Source of the DNA: Nymphaea colorata
Taxonomy: Eukaryota > Streptophyta > Magnoliopsida > Nymphaeales > Nymphaeaceae
Assembly (NCBI RefSeq): GCF_008831285.2
Contig: NC_045140.1
Location: forward strand, 12,770,505 to 12,834,504
DNA length: 64,000 nucleotides
Direction: 5' to 3'
Part shown: positions 24,701-38,272 of the stretch, piece by piece
Layout of the letters: the number at the start of each line of letters is the position of its first letter
Position numbering within the stretch: the first letter of the stretch is position 1
Program-made: the position numbers and the translations under genes
The notes under the pieces: generated by a model
Told to the model about the DNA's origin: nothing
The model's input: the letters and a program-made list of their open reading frames with translations, nothing else
The model's database searches: none

Positions 24701-27700
24701 TGCCATCAATGGAATGGAGATCATACACTCTTTGTGAAGAGAAATGAGCAAAAGGTTACTATTTTGTTGGTATATGTTGATGATATGATTGTTACAGGTA
24801 ATGATGAGGATGAAATAATTAAGTTAAAGAAACTGTTGGCGATCGAGTTTGATCTCAAGGACCTTGGTAAGTTGAAATATTTCCTTGGCATTGAAATTGC
24901 TAGGTCTGGGACTAGCCTCGTGTAAATCAACGGAAGTACACTCTAGATTTGTTAAAGGAGACCAGGAAACTGGGGTGTAGACCAGCTTCTACTCCTCTAG
25001 ATGCTGGCCATAAGCTAAGTCTTAGAGATGGGGAGCCTCTCTGTGAAGAGGCCTAAAGAAGATATCAATGTCTTGTAGGGAAGTTGATTTATCTTACTCT
25101 CACTAGACCTGATATTACCTTTGTTGTGAATGTGATGAGTCAGTTCATGCATGCTCCCACGGATGCCCACTTGAAGGCTGTTAACAGGATCTTGTGCTAC
25201 TTGAAGAGGAATCCTGGCAAAGGTCTTTTGTATGTCAAGCAAGACACTCTTGGGATTGAAGGTTATTCAGATGCAGACTGGGCAGACTGTATTGACACTA
25301 GGAGGTCCACCTCTGGCTATTGTATATATTTGGGAGGAAATCTCATAGTGTGGAGAAGTAAAAGGCAAGATGTTTGTTCTCGTTCCAGTGCTGAAGCAAA
25401 ATACAGAGCAGTTGCTATGGGAGTTTCTGAGCTTTTGTGGCTGAAAGTATTGTTGACTGATGTTGGTATAAAGGTTGAAGAACCAATGAAGATGTATTGC
25501 GATAACAAGTCTGCAATCAACTTCGCCAACAACCCTGTACTTCATGACAGAACAAAGCATGTTGAGATTGACCGACATTTCATTCGAGAGAGAATTGATG
25601 CTAAAGAACTTGTACTTCCTTACATGAGATCTAAAGACCAAACAACTAATGTCCTGACCAAAGCATTGTCTTCAACTTCATTTGAGAGAAATGTATCCAA
25701 GTTGGGCATGTTTGATCTGTATGCCCAACTTGAGGGGGAGCGTTGACATGTTTTAATGTACGGGTTTGGATCTGGACCTGGTCCAGTGGGTGCTCCTGTT
25801 TAGGCCTGTCGAGGCTCTACTTATATCTTTGTAACCCTAATTTTTGGGTGTGAATGAAATCTTAAGAGAGAGAGAGTTTGGTTGCTAGTGGGCACCAGTT
25901 CCTCCTCATCTGTGGTTTTTTCCCTCTTGTTGAGGGTTTTTCCACGTTACATCGTGTTCATCGTATTCTTTTTCCTATTTTTCGTGTTTCTACAAAGAGT
26001 ATTCTCCCAATCAGGAGATTCAGTTTATAGATTTTTTGGAATACAAGAAGAAAGAGATTCAAGTCCCTCTAGAGCACAATAAAGATGATGGATGTTCAAC
26101 TATGAATGAGGAGGGACATGACCGTTCGTTTGGGTAGGTTTACACTAGGCGAAGGTTGCATGCGGCGGGACCCACTGGTGAAGCTAGCGGAGTGACGCCC
26201 TTTGGTGACAAGAATCCTACTCCCAATCCTAATGCTACTCGTTTCCTGGATGACCCAAGTGGTGCTCAAGAGATGTCAGTTGAAGGTACTCAAGTTGAAG
26301 GTACTCAGGCAGAGGCTAGAAATGAAGATTTATCCATTGCTCTTAGAAAGGGTGTTAGGTCATGTACTTAACATCATATTGGTAACTTCATGTCATATTC
26401 TAGACTGAGTAAGGAATACAAGTGTTTTGTTTCATCTCTTTCTTTGGCTGTGATTCTCAGGACTGTTGCTGAGACTCAAAGTGATCCCAAGTGGACTTAT
26501 GTTTGTTTTTATCTCTTTCTTTGGTTGTGAATCTCAGGACCATTGCTGAGACTCAGAGTGATCCCAAGTGGACTTATGCTATGCAAGAAGAGATGGAAGC
26601 ATTGAATAGAAACATGACATGGAAGGTGGTAAAGATTCTTGAAGCAGCTCATCTGGTAGGATCCAAGTGAGTTTACACCATTAAATATAGGCCAGATGAG
26701 AGTATAGACAGATATAAAGCTCGACTTGTTGCCATGGGGTTCAGTTAAAAATATGGAATTGACTATTTGGAGACCTTTGCTCCTGTTGTGAATATGAAGA
26801 CTGTCAGAGTCATTATCTCCTTAGCAGTGATAAAAGAGTGGAAGATGTACCAACTTGATGTCAAGAATGCTTTTCTCAATGGAGACCTTGAAGAGGAAGT
26901 GTATATGTGTATGCCTTCAGGATATGAGGAACCTGAAAAATGTTGCAAGCTAAGAAAAGCTTTGTATGGGCTTAAGCAATCCCCCCGAGCATGGTCTGAA
27001 CAACTTAGACTTGTAATGAGACAATATGGATATCATCAAGGAAATAGAGATCATACACTCTTTGTGAAGAGGAATGAACAAAAAGTTACTCTTCTGTAGG
27101 TATATGTTGATGATATGATTGTCAAAGTTAAAGAAACTGTTGGCGATCGAGTTCGATCTCAATGACCTTGGTAAGTTAAAATATTTCATTGGCATTGAAA
27201 TTGTTAGGTCTAGTACTAGCCTTGTGCTAAATCAAAGGAAGTACACTCTAGATTTGTTAAAGGAGATCAGAAAACTAAGATGTAGACCTGCTTCTACTCC
27301 TCTAGATGCTGGGCACAAACTGAGTCTTAGGGATGGGGAGCCTCTCTGTGAAGAGGCCAATGGAAGATATCAACATTGGAAAGTTGATTTATCTTACTTT
27401 CACTAGACCTGATATTACCTTTGCTGTGAATGTGATGAATTCATGCATGCTCCCACGGATGCTCACTTGAAAGTTGTGGATAGGATCTTATGCTACTTGA
27501 AGCGGAATCCTGGCAAGGGTCTCCTCTATGTTAAGTAAGACACTCTTGGGATTGAAGGTTATTCAGATGCAGACTGGGCAGACTGTATTGACACCAGAAG
27601 ATCCACCTCATGCTACTGTATCTATTTGGGAGGGAATCTCGTAGCGTGGAGGAATAAGAGGTAAGACGTTTGCTCTCGTTCCAGTACTGAAGCAGAATAC

Positions 27701-30700
27701 AAAGCAGTTGCTATGGAGTTTCTGATCTATTGTGGCTGAAAGTATTGTTGACCGATATTGGTATAAAGATTGAAATACCATTGAAAATGTATTGCGAAAT
27801 AAGTCAGCGAGCAACTTGGCCAACAACCCTGTGTTACATGACAGAACAAAACTTGTTGAGATTGACCGTTGTTTCATTCGAGAGAGAATTGATGCTAAAT
27901 GTTGCAGCCTTGAGACGTGGAGAGAGAGAAAGAGCTCAAGTCGTGAGAGTTGGGGAGAGAAAACGTCCTTTCATTCACTAACCTTAATCTCCATTATAAA
28001 GAGATTATGGTAGATAGGGGATTTAGAGATTACATCAATCTACAATAAAGAAAATATTAAAGAGACCTTATAACTCTTTAATATTACAAAGAACCACCTA
28101 GAAGCATAAACTCCTCTAATTTCAACACTCTCCCTCAAGCTGGAGCATACATATTAAACATGCTCAGCTTGCCACAACATTTAGAGAAATCACCAATAGG
28201 GAGAGCTTTGGTGAAGACATCTGCAGCTTGTCTTCTGAAGGAACATAAATAGTGGCAATGGTTCCTCCTTGAACGAGATCAACTTCAATATGTTTAGTTC
28301 TCTCATGGAAAACTGGATTGTTTGCAATGTATGTGGCTACTCGATTGTCACAATACATCTTCATGGGAAGTAGAATCGACACACTTAGGCTAGATAGCAT
28401 GGATCTAGCGCAAGTCATTTCTGTTGCAGTTTGAGCCATAGCTCTGTATTCGGTGTCACACACCGACCTTTTGACACTCAAACATTTTTTTTTTCTAACA
28501 TCCAACATCGAGGTGTGACTACACAACAGTTCAAAAAGAAATGAACCAAGCAATTCAAAACAATGAGGCAAGCTTTCCATTATATAGCATTTCAGTTCAA
28601 CTGTACATTTGACAAAAATGCCCCAAAATCACAACATCGTTGCCTAATAAAAAACAGACGCATCAGTAAAACCAAAACCAGACGCGTCGGCACTACAAAA
28701 ACAAAACCCAAAACCTCCCCAGTAGGACCTGAGTGTAGCCATCTGCTCAGCCTGTTGCCCTGGGTCCGCCAAAACCTGAAAAAAAGAAACAACTGAAGGC
28801 TTAGCCTTCGCAGTATGACAACAAGCCAGGAAAAATTCAAACCCTCTTAGGTAGGGCTCAATTATACAAGCAAACATCAGAACAATCTATCATTATGTCG
28901 TGTCAGGACACGACATGCAGAGGCCACTCAATGGCTACAATAACATAATTTCAATAACATGCAAGGCATACTCAAACATGTCACTTGCATTCATAAGCAC
29001 ACCAGTCACATGCACATCAATCCTGTACATTTCAATCACATACATTTCAGTTTCATTACTATCAGTGAATTTACAGTTCCTGTGGGTGCAAACACAGGCA
29101 CATGCACACCGCGGGCGGCCTACAGGCGAGAGACAACCCCCGTGGTGGCCCAGAACAGTATGGATCCATCTATCCGCTGCAGCGGTAGAGCACTCATCCA
29201 TGGATGTATGAATTCCAAGGTGAGATACTCAGCCTTTCCTAGGACACCCTGGTTGGGAAGGCGGGAGCCTACGCTCCAAGCACATCACACAACAGTACCC
29301 TGGGGCCTTGCACCACCTGCACTCCGAACAGGCGAGACCAGTGGCGAAAGCGGGACAACTCCCAAACACATAGCCACATCCCACTGGCCTCTCATCTCTT
29401 ATTCTTTCATTCTTATACTTATACTTGCACAAACACAATTAACTGGCTAGCTCATGAGGTTGGTTCACTTCACGAGTGAACCCACACCTCCAATTGCCTC
29501 CACACGAGGGTTACACATAACAATAACAGTTTTGACTAACCGTCATAACAATATGGGTACAACTACCATCTGTTCAATCATTTGCATCATTGCCCGCGGC
29601 AATGTGTATTCAATAACCACAACATTCACATTCATCATCATAACAATCACATCTTTGAAAACTTAGCCAAACCACAGAGAGTAGTTTCGATCTGTGATGG
29701 GCTCGTAGCTGTCCTATGCAGTTATCATTCTAGGATGCTTTCTAATGCACAATTGGGGTCGAGGAGACACTCGACTCGACACCCCACCTCATCTGTCCTA
29801 AACAGTTATCAATTCTAGCATGCACATGCAAATGCGTGATATTTCAACATAGACTTCTAATAGCTTTTCAAAACAATTCATATCATATGACGATTCATGT
29901 ACATGCATGCACACACTCATTCACAAAACAATCAGTCAATCAATTGCATCACAATCCTAGGATCCCACGACCCTAGGAACACACATTCATACATTTACCC
30001 CAGGTAGGGATTTGCTTGGAATGCTGCCATACTTGTGGCGCGCTCACAAACTATTCCAAAATGCCTCGAGCTTCGAATCTGGTAGCTCAAGGTCGACGGA
30101 TCGTACCTGGTGTACCTGCAGACACAAACACAAGATAAGATTCCTACTACATACTTCAACAATTCAAACAGAAACAAAACAAAATCATTGAGGCACGTGT
30201 CATCGCCTCAAGAGGGTGTCGACGGGTAGTGTCGACCCACAAGTTCTCCAATAGGTCACTTCCCAACTTCTAGCCGTGCCAACAGGTGTCAAAACTCCAA
30301 GCCATCAATCCATCTATCACTAACGCCTTTCTCAAAACTTTCTTTTTCTTTAATCAAGGCGTCAACCCCAAAGGCACCTCCAACTTACGTACGCTTTCCC
30401 TATTTAACTCCAAGACGCATCCATTCACAAGAACGTGTGCTACAAGCTCCCCAAAACCGTCCTAAATCTTCCTCACAACATCACAAACTCTACCATGCTT
30501 CCCAATTGCTTCGAAAATTAACCCATCATGCTAAAATGGTCATTAAATACATGAATTATCGCTCTTCCAACCTAATCCTAAACTTTCCCCAAAAACAAAA
30601 TCTCTAACATGCGTCCCAAATCATCAATTCTAAACTCTAGCATGCTCAAACAGTAATTCCCAAATCATCAATTCTAAACTCTAGCATGCTCAAACAGTAA

Positions 30701-33700
30701 TTCTACATGCTCTAATCGATAATATTCAATAATTTGGGCTTGATTAGATCTCGCTCACCCCAAAACAAAAGTCCGAACTGCTGCAACTCTTCCAGCAGCC
30801 ACTTCACGCGTCCGGTCAAGTGCCAATGCCCAAGATTGCTTGCTGCCGCCGCCAACCACACGCCCTACTTGCTGGTAAGAGGGGAAAATAGACTCCCCCA
30901 GCTACAAATCATTCAAACGACAAGGTACGATGAGAATTCGCGACAAGGAAAAGAAAATAAAGGTCTGTCGAGAGAGGAAGGCAGTTGGCAAGGCAAAAAG
31001 GAGGGGTTTGGTTGAGGGAGGCATCACACGGGTAGGGAGAGGGAGCAGTCAAGGGGAAAAAGAAAACGGGCAGTGGGGATGAGAGCGTGTGAGAATAGAG
31101 AAGAAGGCATGAGAAGGAGGAAAAGAGATCATGAGGGCATAGGGTGTTGACGGAGAGGGAGAATCGAGCAGGGGGGAAAAGGGGCTGCGCAGGAGGGAGA
31201 AAGAGAAGAATGAAGAGGGAAGAAGAAGGAAGAGGTTGGGGCTTACTGGAGCACCGCCGCCGGCGCCGCCGTCGCCCTTCCTCGCCGGCCCAAAGGTCTC
31301 CCCGGCCAAACCCTAGCTGTTGGCTGCTCCTCCCGACTCCCGACCTTCTTGCGACGACACAGAGGAAGGAACGAAGAGGGAGACGAGGGAAAAGAACTCC
31401 CTCGAGTCGGGCTCCTTCACGCTACTGGATTCGGGTCCGGGTCTGGACCCGATCCGGTTCACCTGCAAAAGCCGAGCGTTACATTCGGATTCTGCACGAG
31501 ATCTTGACACCACGCCTTGTTTTTTGCTTCTTCATGATATGAGATTGCCTCCCACAAATACACAAAATCCTGTAGTAGATTTTCTGTTTTCGACTGAGCC
31601 AGCATAGTCAGCATCACTATAGGCTTCCACTTCCAGGGTCTTGCTTTTCGTGAACAAAAGGCCCTTGCCAGGAGACGATTTCAGATATTTAACCACCATC
31701 AAAGCAACATTTCAATGAACTTTCCTAGGTTTTTCCATAAATTGACTTAGCTTTCCCACTGCAAAGTTAATGTCTGGTATTGTCATAGTAACATAGAGTA
31801 GTTTTCCAATAAAGGGACCTTTAAGATCGAGAATCCACTAATTCTGTTTGGTCATCATGAAAGTGTATACGTGGATTCATAGGTAAATTAGCCGGTTTAG
31901 CTCTTAGCATCCATGTATAAATCAAGAACATACTTCCGTTGAGAGAGAACAACACCCCTATTGCGAGCAACCTCTATTCCCAAGAAATATCGTAGTGGAC
32001 CAAGATCTTTCGTCACAAAGTGTTTTTGAAGAAACAGCCTTGCATCAGAAATTTTTTGATCAGAGTCACCTGTCAGGATAATATCATCAACATAAACCAC
32101 TAGAACGGTTATACCCCTGGAAGCCTTCTTGAGAAACAAAGAATGATCAAGAGGAGATCTTGCAAAGCTACACTTTGAGACTACCTCGGAGAACTTCTGA
32201 AACCACGCACGAGGACTTTGCTTGAGTCTATAAATAGCTTTCTTCAGTTTGCATACTTTGCCACACTCCTCCTATCGTTCAAACCTTGGTGGTTGTTGCA
32301 TATAGACAGTCTCACTGAGATCACCGTACAAAAAGACGTTTTTGACATCAAGCTGATACATGTGCCAGTTGTGGTATATAACCACAGAAATGATAAGACG
32401 AATGGTTCCCAACCGAGCAACCAGAGAGAAGGTCTTAAAGAAATCCACACCGTAGGTCTACATGTAGCCCTTAGCATCCAACCGAGCTTTGTATCGTTCC
32501 ATAGAACCATCAGAATTATATTTCACTGTGAATACCCACTTGGAGCCAACAATGTCACAATGAGGAGGATCAACAAATTCTCAGATGTCTCGCTGAACTA
32601 AGGCATCCATCTCATCTTGCATAGCCTATCTCCATTGGGTATCTAATAAAGCCTGTTGGTGACATGTAGGAACTGTATGAGCAGCTAGAGTTTGAATAAA
32701 CTGTTGCATACTTTTACCAACACTGTCAGTAGACACAAAATGAGATATAGGATGTAAAGTACATTGTCGCCTACCTTTGCGAAGAGCGATAAGTAAGTCT
32801 TGACAGGGATTAGATGGACTAGGGCTACTCACTTCAGACGAACTTACCTCATGAGAAGCGGATGATAAGGGTCCTATCGACGTGTGTAGACCAGCGGAGG
32901 ATCACAACACTTGGACACTACAGCCGGAGAATGACTCCAAGGGAATAAAAGGAATAGGTAGTGGGTCTGGTGACGGTGGCATCTTAGTAAGGATGAGAGA
33001 GGAGCTATAATAAGTTTGAGACTTAAATAATGTGACATCCGCACTGATATACTCCTTTTGAGTCAATGGGTCAAAACATTTGTAGTATTTATGGTTTCTG
33101 GAGTAACCTATAAAGATACACTTAATGGCTTGGGCACCCAATTTATCACGTGTCCAAGTATGTGAACAAAGCATGTGCAACCAAATACTTTGGGAGCCAT
33201 TGGAAATAAGGGTCGTTGTGGGTGCACAAGGTTAATGGAAACCTTGTTGTCAATAGAGGATGAGAGCAAATAGTTGGTTAAGTAACATGCAGTGCGGATG
33301 GCATCTCTCCAAAAGTATGCAGGTAAATTAGTATGAAGCATTAGGGAACGAGCCACATTTAAAAGTTGGCAATGTTTACGTTCAGTTACTCCATTTTGTT
33401 GGGAGGTATGATGTTTAGTAAACTGAGGAGAAATGCTATTATCAGAGTAAAACTTCATTAAGGTAGAGACCTTGAACTCAAGTGCGTAATCAGTGCGAAT
33501 GCTTTTAACAAAAATACCAAACTGGGTCTTTATTTCAATAATAAGGTTTTTGAGAGTACATACTACTTCAGAACCTTTCCTTCAAAAGGAAGACCCAAGT
33601 GACTTGAGAATAATCATCAACAATGACAAGGAAATACCAAAATCTTGACCTACTAGCAACTCTGCTAGGACTCCACACATCAGCATGAAGAAGATCAAAT

Positions 33701-36700
33701 AGTCCACAATTGGACAGACTAAGACTTGATGAATAACTGCTACGGGTGTGTTTGCCAAGTTGACAGGCTTCACACTGGAACGATTCTGGTACTGAAAGAT
33801 GAAGAAGAAGGTGACAGAGCTTGGAGACAGATGCATGACCAAGTCTGAGATGCCACTGGAAGGAGGAGGACAGTGAGGTGATCGCAATATCCACGGGATC
33901 CGACATGAAGTAGATGCCCCTTTTTCATAGCCTCCACCAATCGTCTTCCCAGTTTACAAGTCTTGAAATGAACATAAACCATAGTCAAATATAACACGAC
34001 AATGTAAGTCATTAATCAATTGTCCAACCGATAACAAATTTGTTGGAAACTTAGGAACATATAATACATTAGGAATAGTCATAGACTGAGAAATCTTGAT
34101 ATCACCATAACCCATAATAGGTGACCATCTACCATCTGCAAATTTCACATGACGTGTCTGAGGTAATGAGTGTAGCACAGTAAACAGAGAAGGTCTACTA
34201 AAGTGTCTCGATGCTCTTGGATCGATAATCCAAGTAGTACTTGTATCATGTGTGACAGTGTCAACAGACATAGCACTGTCTATCATGACTGGAGAGGCCG
34301 ACAGCTGGGTAGATCTGTGTGCTAGGAAGTCCTCATACTCTGACTTGTTGATACTCACAGTCACTGTCTCAGAATGAGAAGGAGATAAAGACCCATCTAC
34401 AACTGATGAAGCTGCCTGAACAGACTTAATAGGAGACTATAAAGAATTTTTGCCCTGCTTCGATGCAACATTTCACACGACATGAAAATATTATTATCTC
34501 CCTTCCATGAACCTTTTTTTCCACTCTTTTCAACAAACTCATTTTTTTCTATAACATGCTCATTCTGATGTCCAATCACAGACATCATAAACACATGAGA
34601 CCAAATCTTATAGTTAGATCCGTCTAACTTCACAGTAGAACCATAAGAGAATGGATTTCGTCTACTTTTAATCTCATGAGATAAATCAGTTTTGGTATTT
34701 TCAGCCATCGCAAATCTGTCCACAAGAGATCAACCACCACCAGCAAGAGAAATTATATATATCTATTGAGAAAGAGACTGATCAGCAAGAACAAACGTCC
34801 CACACGGCAACGTTAGATGCACAGTAACAACCAAACTGCTGTCCAACTATTGACAGCAACACCACGACAAAAACAGACTGCTGTCCAACTGTTGACAACA
34901 ACACCACGACAAAAAAATAGCAATCTGACGACAAAAAATTCTGCTAACAGCAAGCCCACAACAGAAAAAGGATCCCCACTGCTTGTATAGTCTGCTCCAA
35001 CCAACAACTTGTCTATTTATGCATCTAACGCTGCTGTACCACAGATTATTTTTTACAAATCATGAATAGTGACAGCAAATAAAAACATTCAACATAAACT
35101 GCCACAGAAATCATAGAGAGCAATCCTCCACTTGGCTGCTTTGATCATAGAACACATCAGACCATAAGAGATTAATCAGCGCAGACTCTCACACAACTGC
35201 GATAATATATATACTTATGTAAATCCACGGTTGGAGTCTATTCACGCATATCTCCTAGCGTGAATAGACTCCTCCACACGGTTCCGTTGCTGGAAATCTG
35301 TCAACTAGAACAGACGAGAAGAGAAGGAGAAAGAGACGGAAGAAGGGGAAGAAGAAGGAGACGGTGGAAGAGATATAGCCTGAGAGGAGAAGGAGGATCG
35401 CCGGCTGTTTGCTTCACGTCGCCAGTCACGTCCGCTGCTCTGATACCATGTTGCAGCCTTGAGACGTGGAGAGAGAGAAAGAGCTGAAGTCGTGAGAGTT
35501 GGGGAGAGAAAACGTTGCTGAAGTCGTGAGAGTTGGGGAGAGAAAACGTTCTTTCATTCACTAACACTAATCTCCATTATAAAGAGATTAGGGTAGAAAG
35601 GATATTTAGAGATTACATCAATCTAAAATAAAGAAAATATTAAAAAGGTCTTATAACTCTTTAATATTACAAAGAACCACCTAAAAGCATAAACTCCTCT
35701 AATTTCAACACTAAAGAACTTGTTCTTCCTTACATAAATCTGAAGACCAGACAACTGATGTTCTGACCAAAGCCTTGTCTTCAACTTCATTTGAGAGAAA
35801 TGTATCCAAGTTGGGCATGTTTTATCCTAATGCCCAACTTGAGGGAGAGTGTTGATGAGTTTGGTTGTTTTGGGTCTGGGTCTGGACCCGATCCGCTTTG
35901 TAATGTTGTAGGGTTCTATTGATACCCTTCTAACCTCTTTTCAGTGTGAATGAGATTTTAAGAGAGAGTGTCTGGCTGCTAGTGGGCACCAGTTCTCCCT
36001 CACCCGTGGTTTTTTCCCTCTTGTTGAGGGTTTTTCACGTTACATCGTGTTTTTCCCTTTTTGTTTCTACAGTATATTATTCTATAGTGCAGTTATAGAC
36101 AGTAACACAAAGGTTTTTCACATTTCCAAGGTACTTAGATGCCTAGAAAGGTGGTCCTAAACATTTTTGACATGTGATGAAGATCCCTTCAATTTGTCGC
36201 GTTTCTTTTTTTGTAAGTATATAGGCAGTGCATGTAATTAGAGGTTTTTTGGTTCTCAAAGTACAATTGGCGTATATCAATGTTTATGTGGATGAGGACT
36301 TAAGGGTCATTAATTGAGGGCTGCAGAATAGAAGTTGGCTGTGACAATATTAGCCTTTGCAAAAGTGTTAGCAACTTAGCATTAAAATCTGTACTTGATA
36401 CTACAACTTAATCATATGATAGAGTTGTTCCTGGGAAGTGGTCATATACATAACAGGAATAGCAGGTGATGATGTTATTGGGTCGAACTAGATAATTTTC
36501 CCCACCTTTCATGTTTGGTTGGTCGCGTGTATGAAAATTTGTTTCCTTCATCAGTTTTATTTGGTTCATCAGCCTAATAGAATTATGACTACCACATATG
36601 TCACATGGGTGCATCATTTGGTCTGCTTGCACCACATTGTTATGGCATAGGTGTGGTTGTGTTGTGGGTATATTACGAAGGGCAAGGAGGAGAAGGAAGG

Positions 36701-36776
36701 GGAAGCGAGCTTAGCGAAGGGGAGGGTTTGGCGGCTAGATAGAGATGGCTTCATATTCGCTGTCCTTTTTGTTATG

Positions 36777-36815
<39 letters not shown>

Positions 36816-36854
36816 CACAAAGTACAAACTATGTTCTCTTAAGCCAAGCAATTG

Positions 36855-36887
<33 letters not shown>

Positions 36888-38239
36888 CACAAAGTACAAA
36901 CTATGTTCTCTTAAGCCAAGCAATTGACGTAAGCGGCACACTAAACCAGGAGCGTGCGCTCCATTTTCTTAAAAAAATAAAAAAAGGGAACAATGGGCAT
37001 CTGACAAGGCCCAACATCCTATGACTTTAGCATGGGGGGAGGCTGTCGTCTCTGCTCAATGGTGCCTGCAATGCCTTGCAGGGTGTTGCCAGCAGCCCAG
37101 AACCGGCAGCGATGCTCGGAGGGGTGTCGCAAGTGCCACAGAGGGGAGGGATGGCCTTATTCCATTCTTTTGCATTGGGGGAGGCAGTTGGTGGCCCCTC
37201 ATTGGCAGCCTGGGAGTGCTGGGCACGACTTGCTGGGCCATCCCCAGTAGCAGTAGGGGTCAATGACTGCCTCCCCCACCCCCTTAAAAACGAGGAGACG
37301 ATGACCTACACCGCTCAAAAAAATTTTGCCATTTTTTTGAGCATTGAGGAGGGCATCGCCTCTTGTTGCAGTGTCGGCAACGTCCGCCTTGGACTCACTG
37401 AGACCATAGAGGGGAGGCGATCAGCTCCCTGATGTAGAAAAAATGGCGACACTCATGATCAACCATGACTTTTTCAATTTCTTCTAAAAGAATTTTCATA
37501 CCCATTACACCAAACCATTGGTGTAACGAAGGCTTTTTTGTACATGAAAGTGTGTCCCTTTATGCCAAGCAATTGGCAAGGGATACGTTGAACCATGGCC
37601 ATCTGATCTTTTTGATCGAATGCTCCATTTTCTTTAAAGAAAAAAATAAAAAGCCAACAATGGGCATTAGGCAAGCCCAACGCCTTGTGACTTTTATCAA
37701 GGGGGGAGGCTGTTGCCTTCCCTCCACGGTGCTAACAATGCTTGGGGGCATCGCCAATGGCTTAGAATGTTTGCGACGTCCCATTCAATGTCATCATCTG
37801 GCCTCCCCTTTGTGCAAAAAAAATTGGGCAAAGTTTTTTGCATCCATCGAGGACGGCCCAACAATGCATCGCCGGTGGAACGGGGTTGGGGAGGTGGTGA
37901 TTGCTTCTCCGTTCCTAAAAAAGGGGGAGGCGCTGGCCTAGCTCGCTCAAAAAAATTTTCTTCCTAGCAAATTTTTTTTGCCTTATGTCACCGTGACGGC
38001 CCGGTGGGGCATCGCTGGAGACCAAGTGGCAATTTTTTTTGAGCATTGGGGAGACAGCCGCTCCACTTTGCGGTGCTGATGACACCTACCGGGGACTCAC
38101 AGGTGTCGCAGAGGGGTTCTCGATGCTCAAAAAGCAGCGGCGGTCACTGTCGACCATGATTTTTTCAACTTCTTTTGCTTAAAAGCATGTTGTGTCCATT
38201 ACACCAAAAGATTGATGCAATGAGAGACCCTTATATATA

Positions 38240-38272
<33 letters not shown>

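Larger units (their letters stand above)
21898..25994 (+). mobile_element. CopA-3: Ty1/copia element nested in CopA-2, gag and protease missing
   Basis: 5' LTR 21898-22148 and 3' LTR 25741-25994, about 4% diverged; perfect TSD AAGAG (21893-21897, 25995-25999); primer site at 22149; polypurine tract GAGGGGGAG at 25732-25740. The interior goes from an unusually long leader straight into the middle of integrase, so gag, protease and part of integrase are gone. The CopA-2 frame continues across it, which confirms the insertion. Confidence 0.95.
27900..35710 (-). mobile_element. CopB-2: Ty1/copia element nested in CopA-2, carrying a solo LTR
   Basis: 5' LTR 35449-35710 (262 bp) and 3' LTR 27900-28127 (228 bp); the 34-bp difference is one tandem duplication in the 5' LTR. 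TSD CTAAA is perfect (27895-27899, 35711-35715). Primer site at 35437-35448. LTR divergence is about 5% outside the duplication. Most of gag is deleted and pol has many breaks. A 3-kb solo LTR sits in the RNase H region. The CopB leader hairpin is present at 35233-35272. Confidence 0.95.
19745..36071 (+). mobile_element. CopA-2: outer Ty1/copia element carrying three nested insertions
   Basis: 5' LTR 19745-19977 and 3' LTR 35850-36071 are 16 kb apart, but the GTATA TSD matches exactly (19740-19744, 36072-36076) and the coding order runs on across each inner element. The LTRs differ at roughly twenty positions plus indels (near 9%), making this the oldest layer. It contains CopA-3 (21898-25994) and CopB-2 (27900-35710). 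Without them and their TSDs it is about 4.4 kb. It lacks gag and most of integrase, and what remains is full of stops. It lies in UKL intron 4 in the sense orientation. Confidence 0.93.

Noticed and set aside
28900-31600. Frames of 60-163 residues, first considered as a gene or an intact gypsy element
   Set aside because: No gag, RT or integrase motif is present, and the TG...CA ends with TTCGG duplication show a solo LTR.
36408-36635. Minus-strand frame with [10 protein letters not shown], like a gag zinc knuckle
   Set aside because: The last Cys is missing, there is no gag or LTR context, and one motif alone is weak.
37021-37967. Open frames of 60-158 residues between the microsatellite and exon 5
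   Set aside because: They belong to the two-unit tandem repeat; the frames are not conserved between the units.
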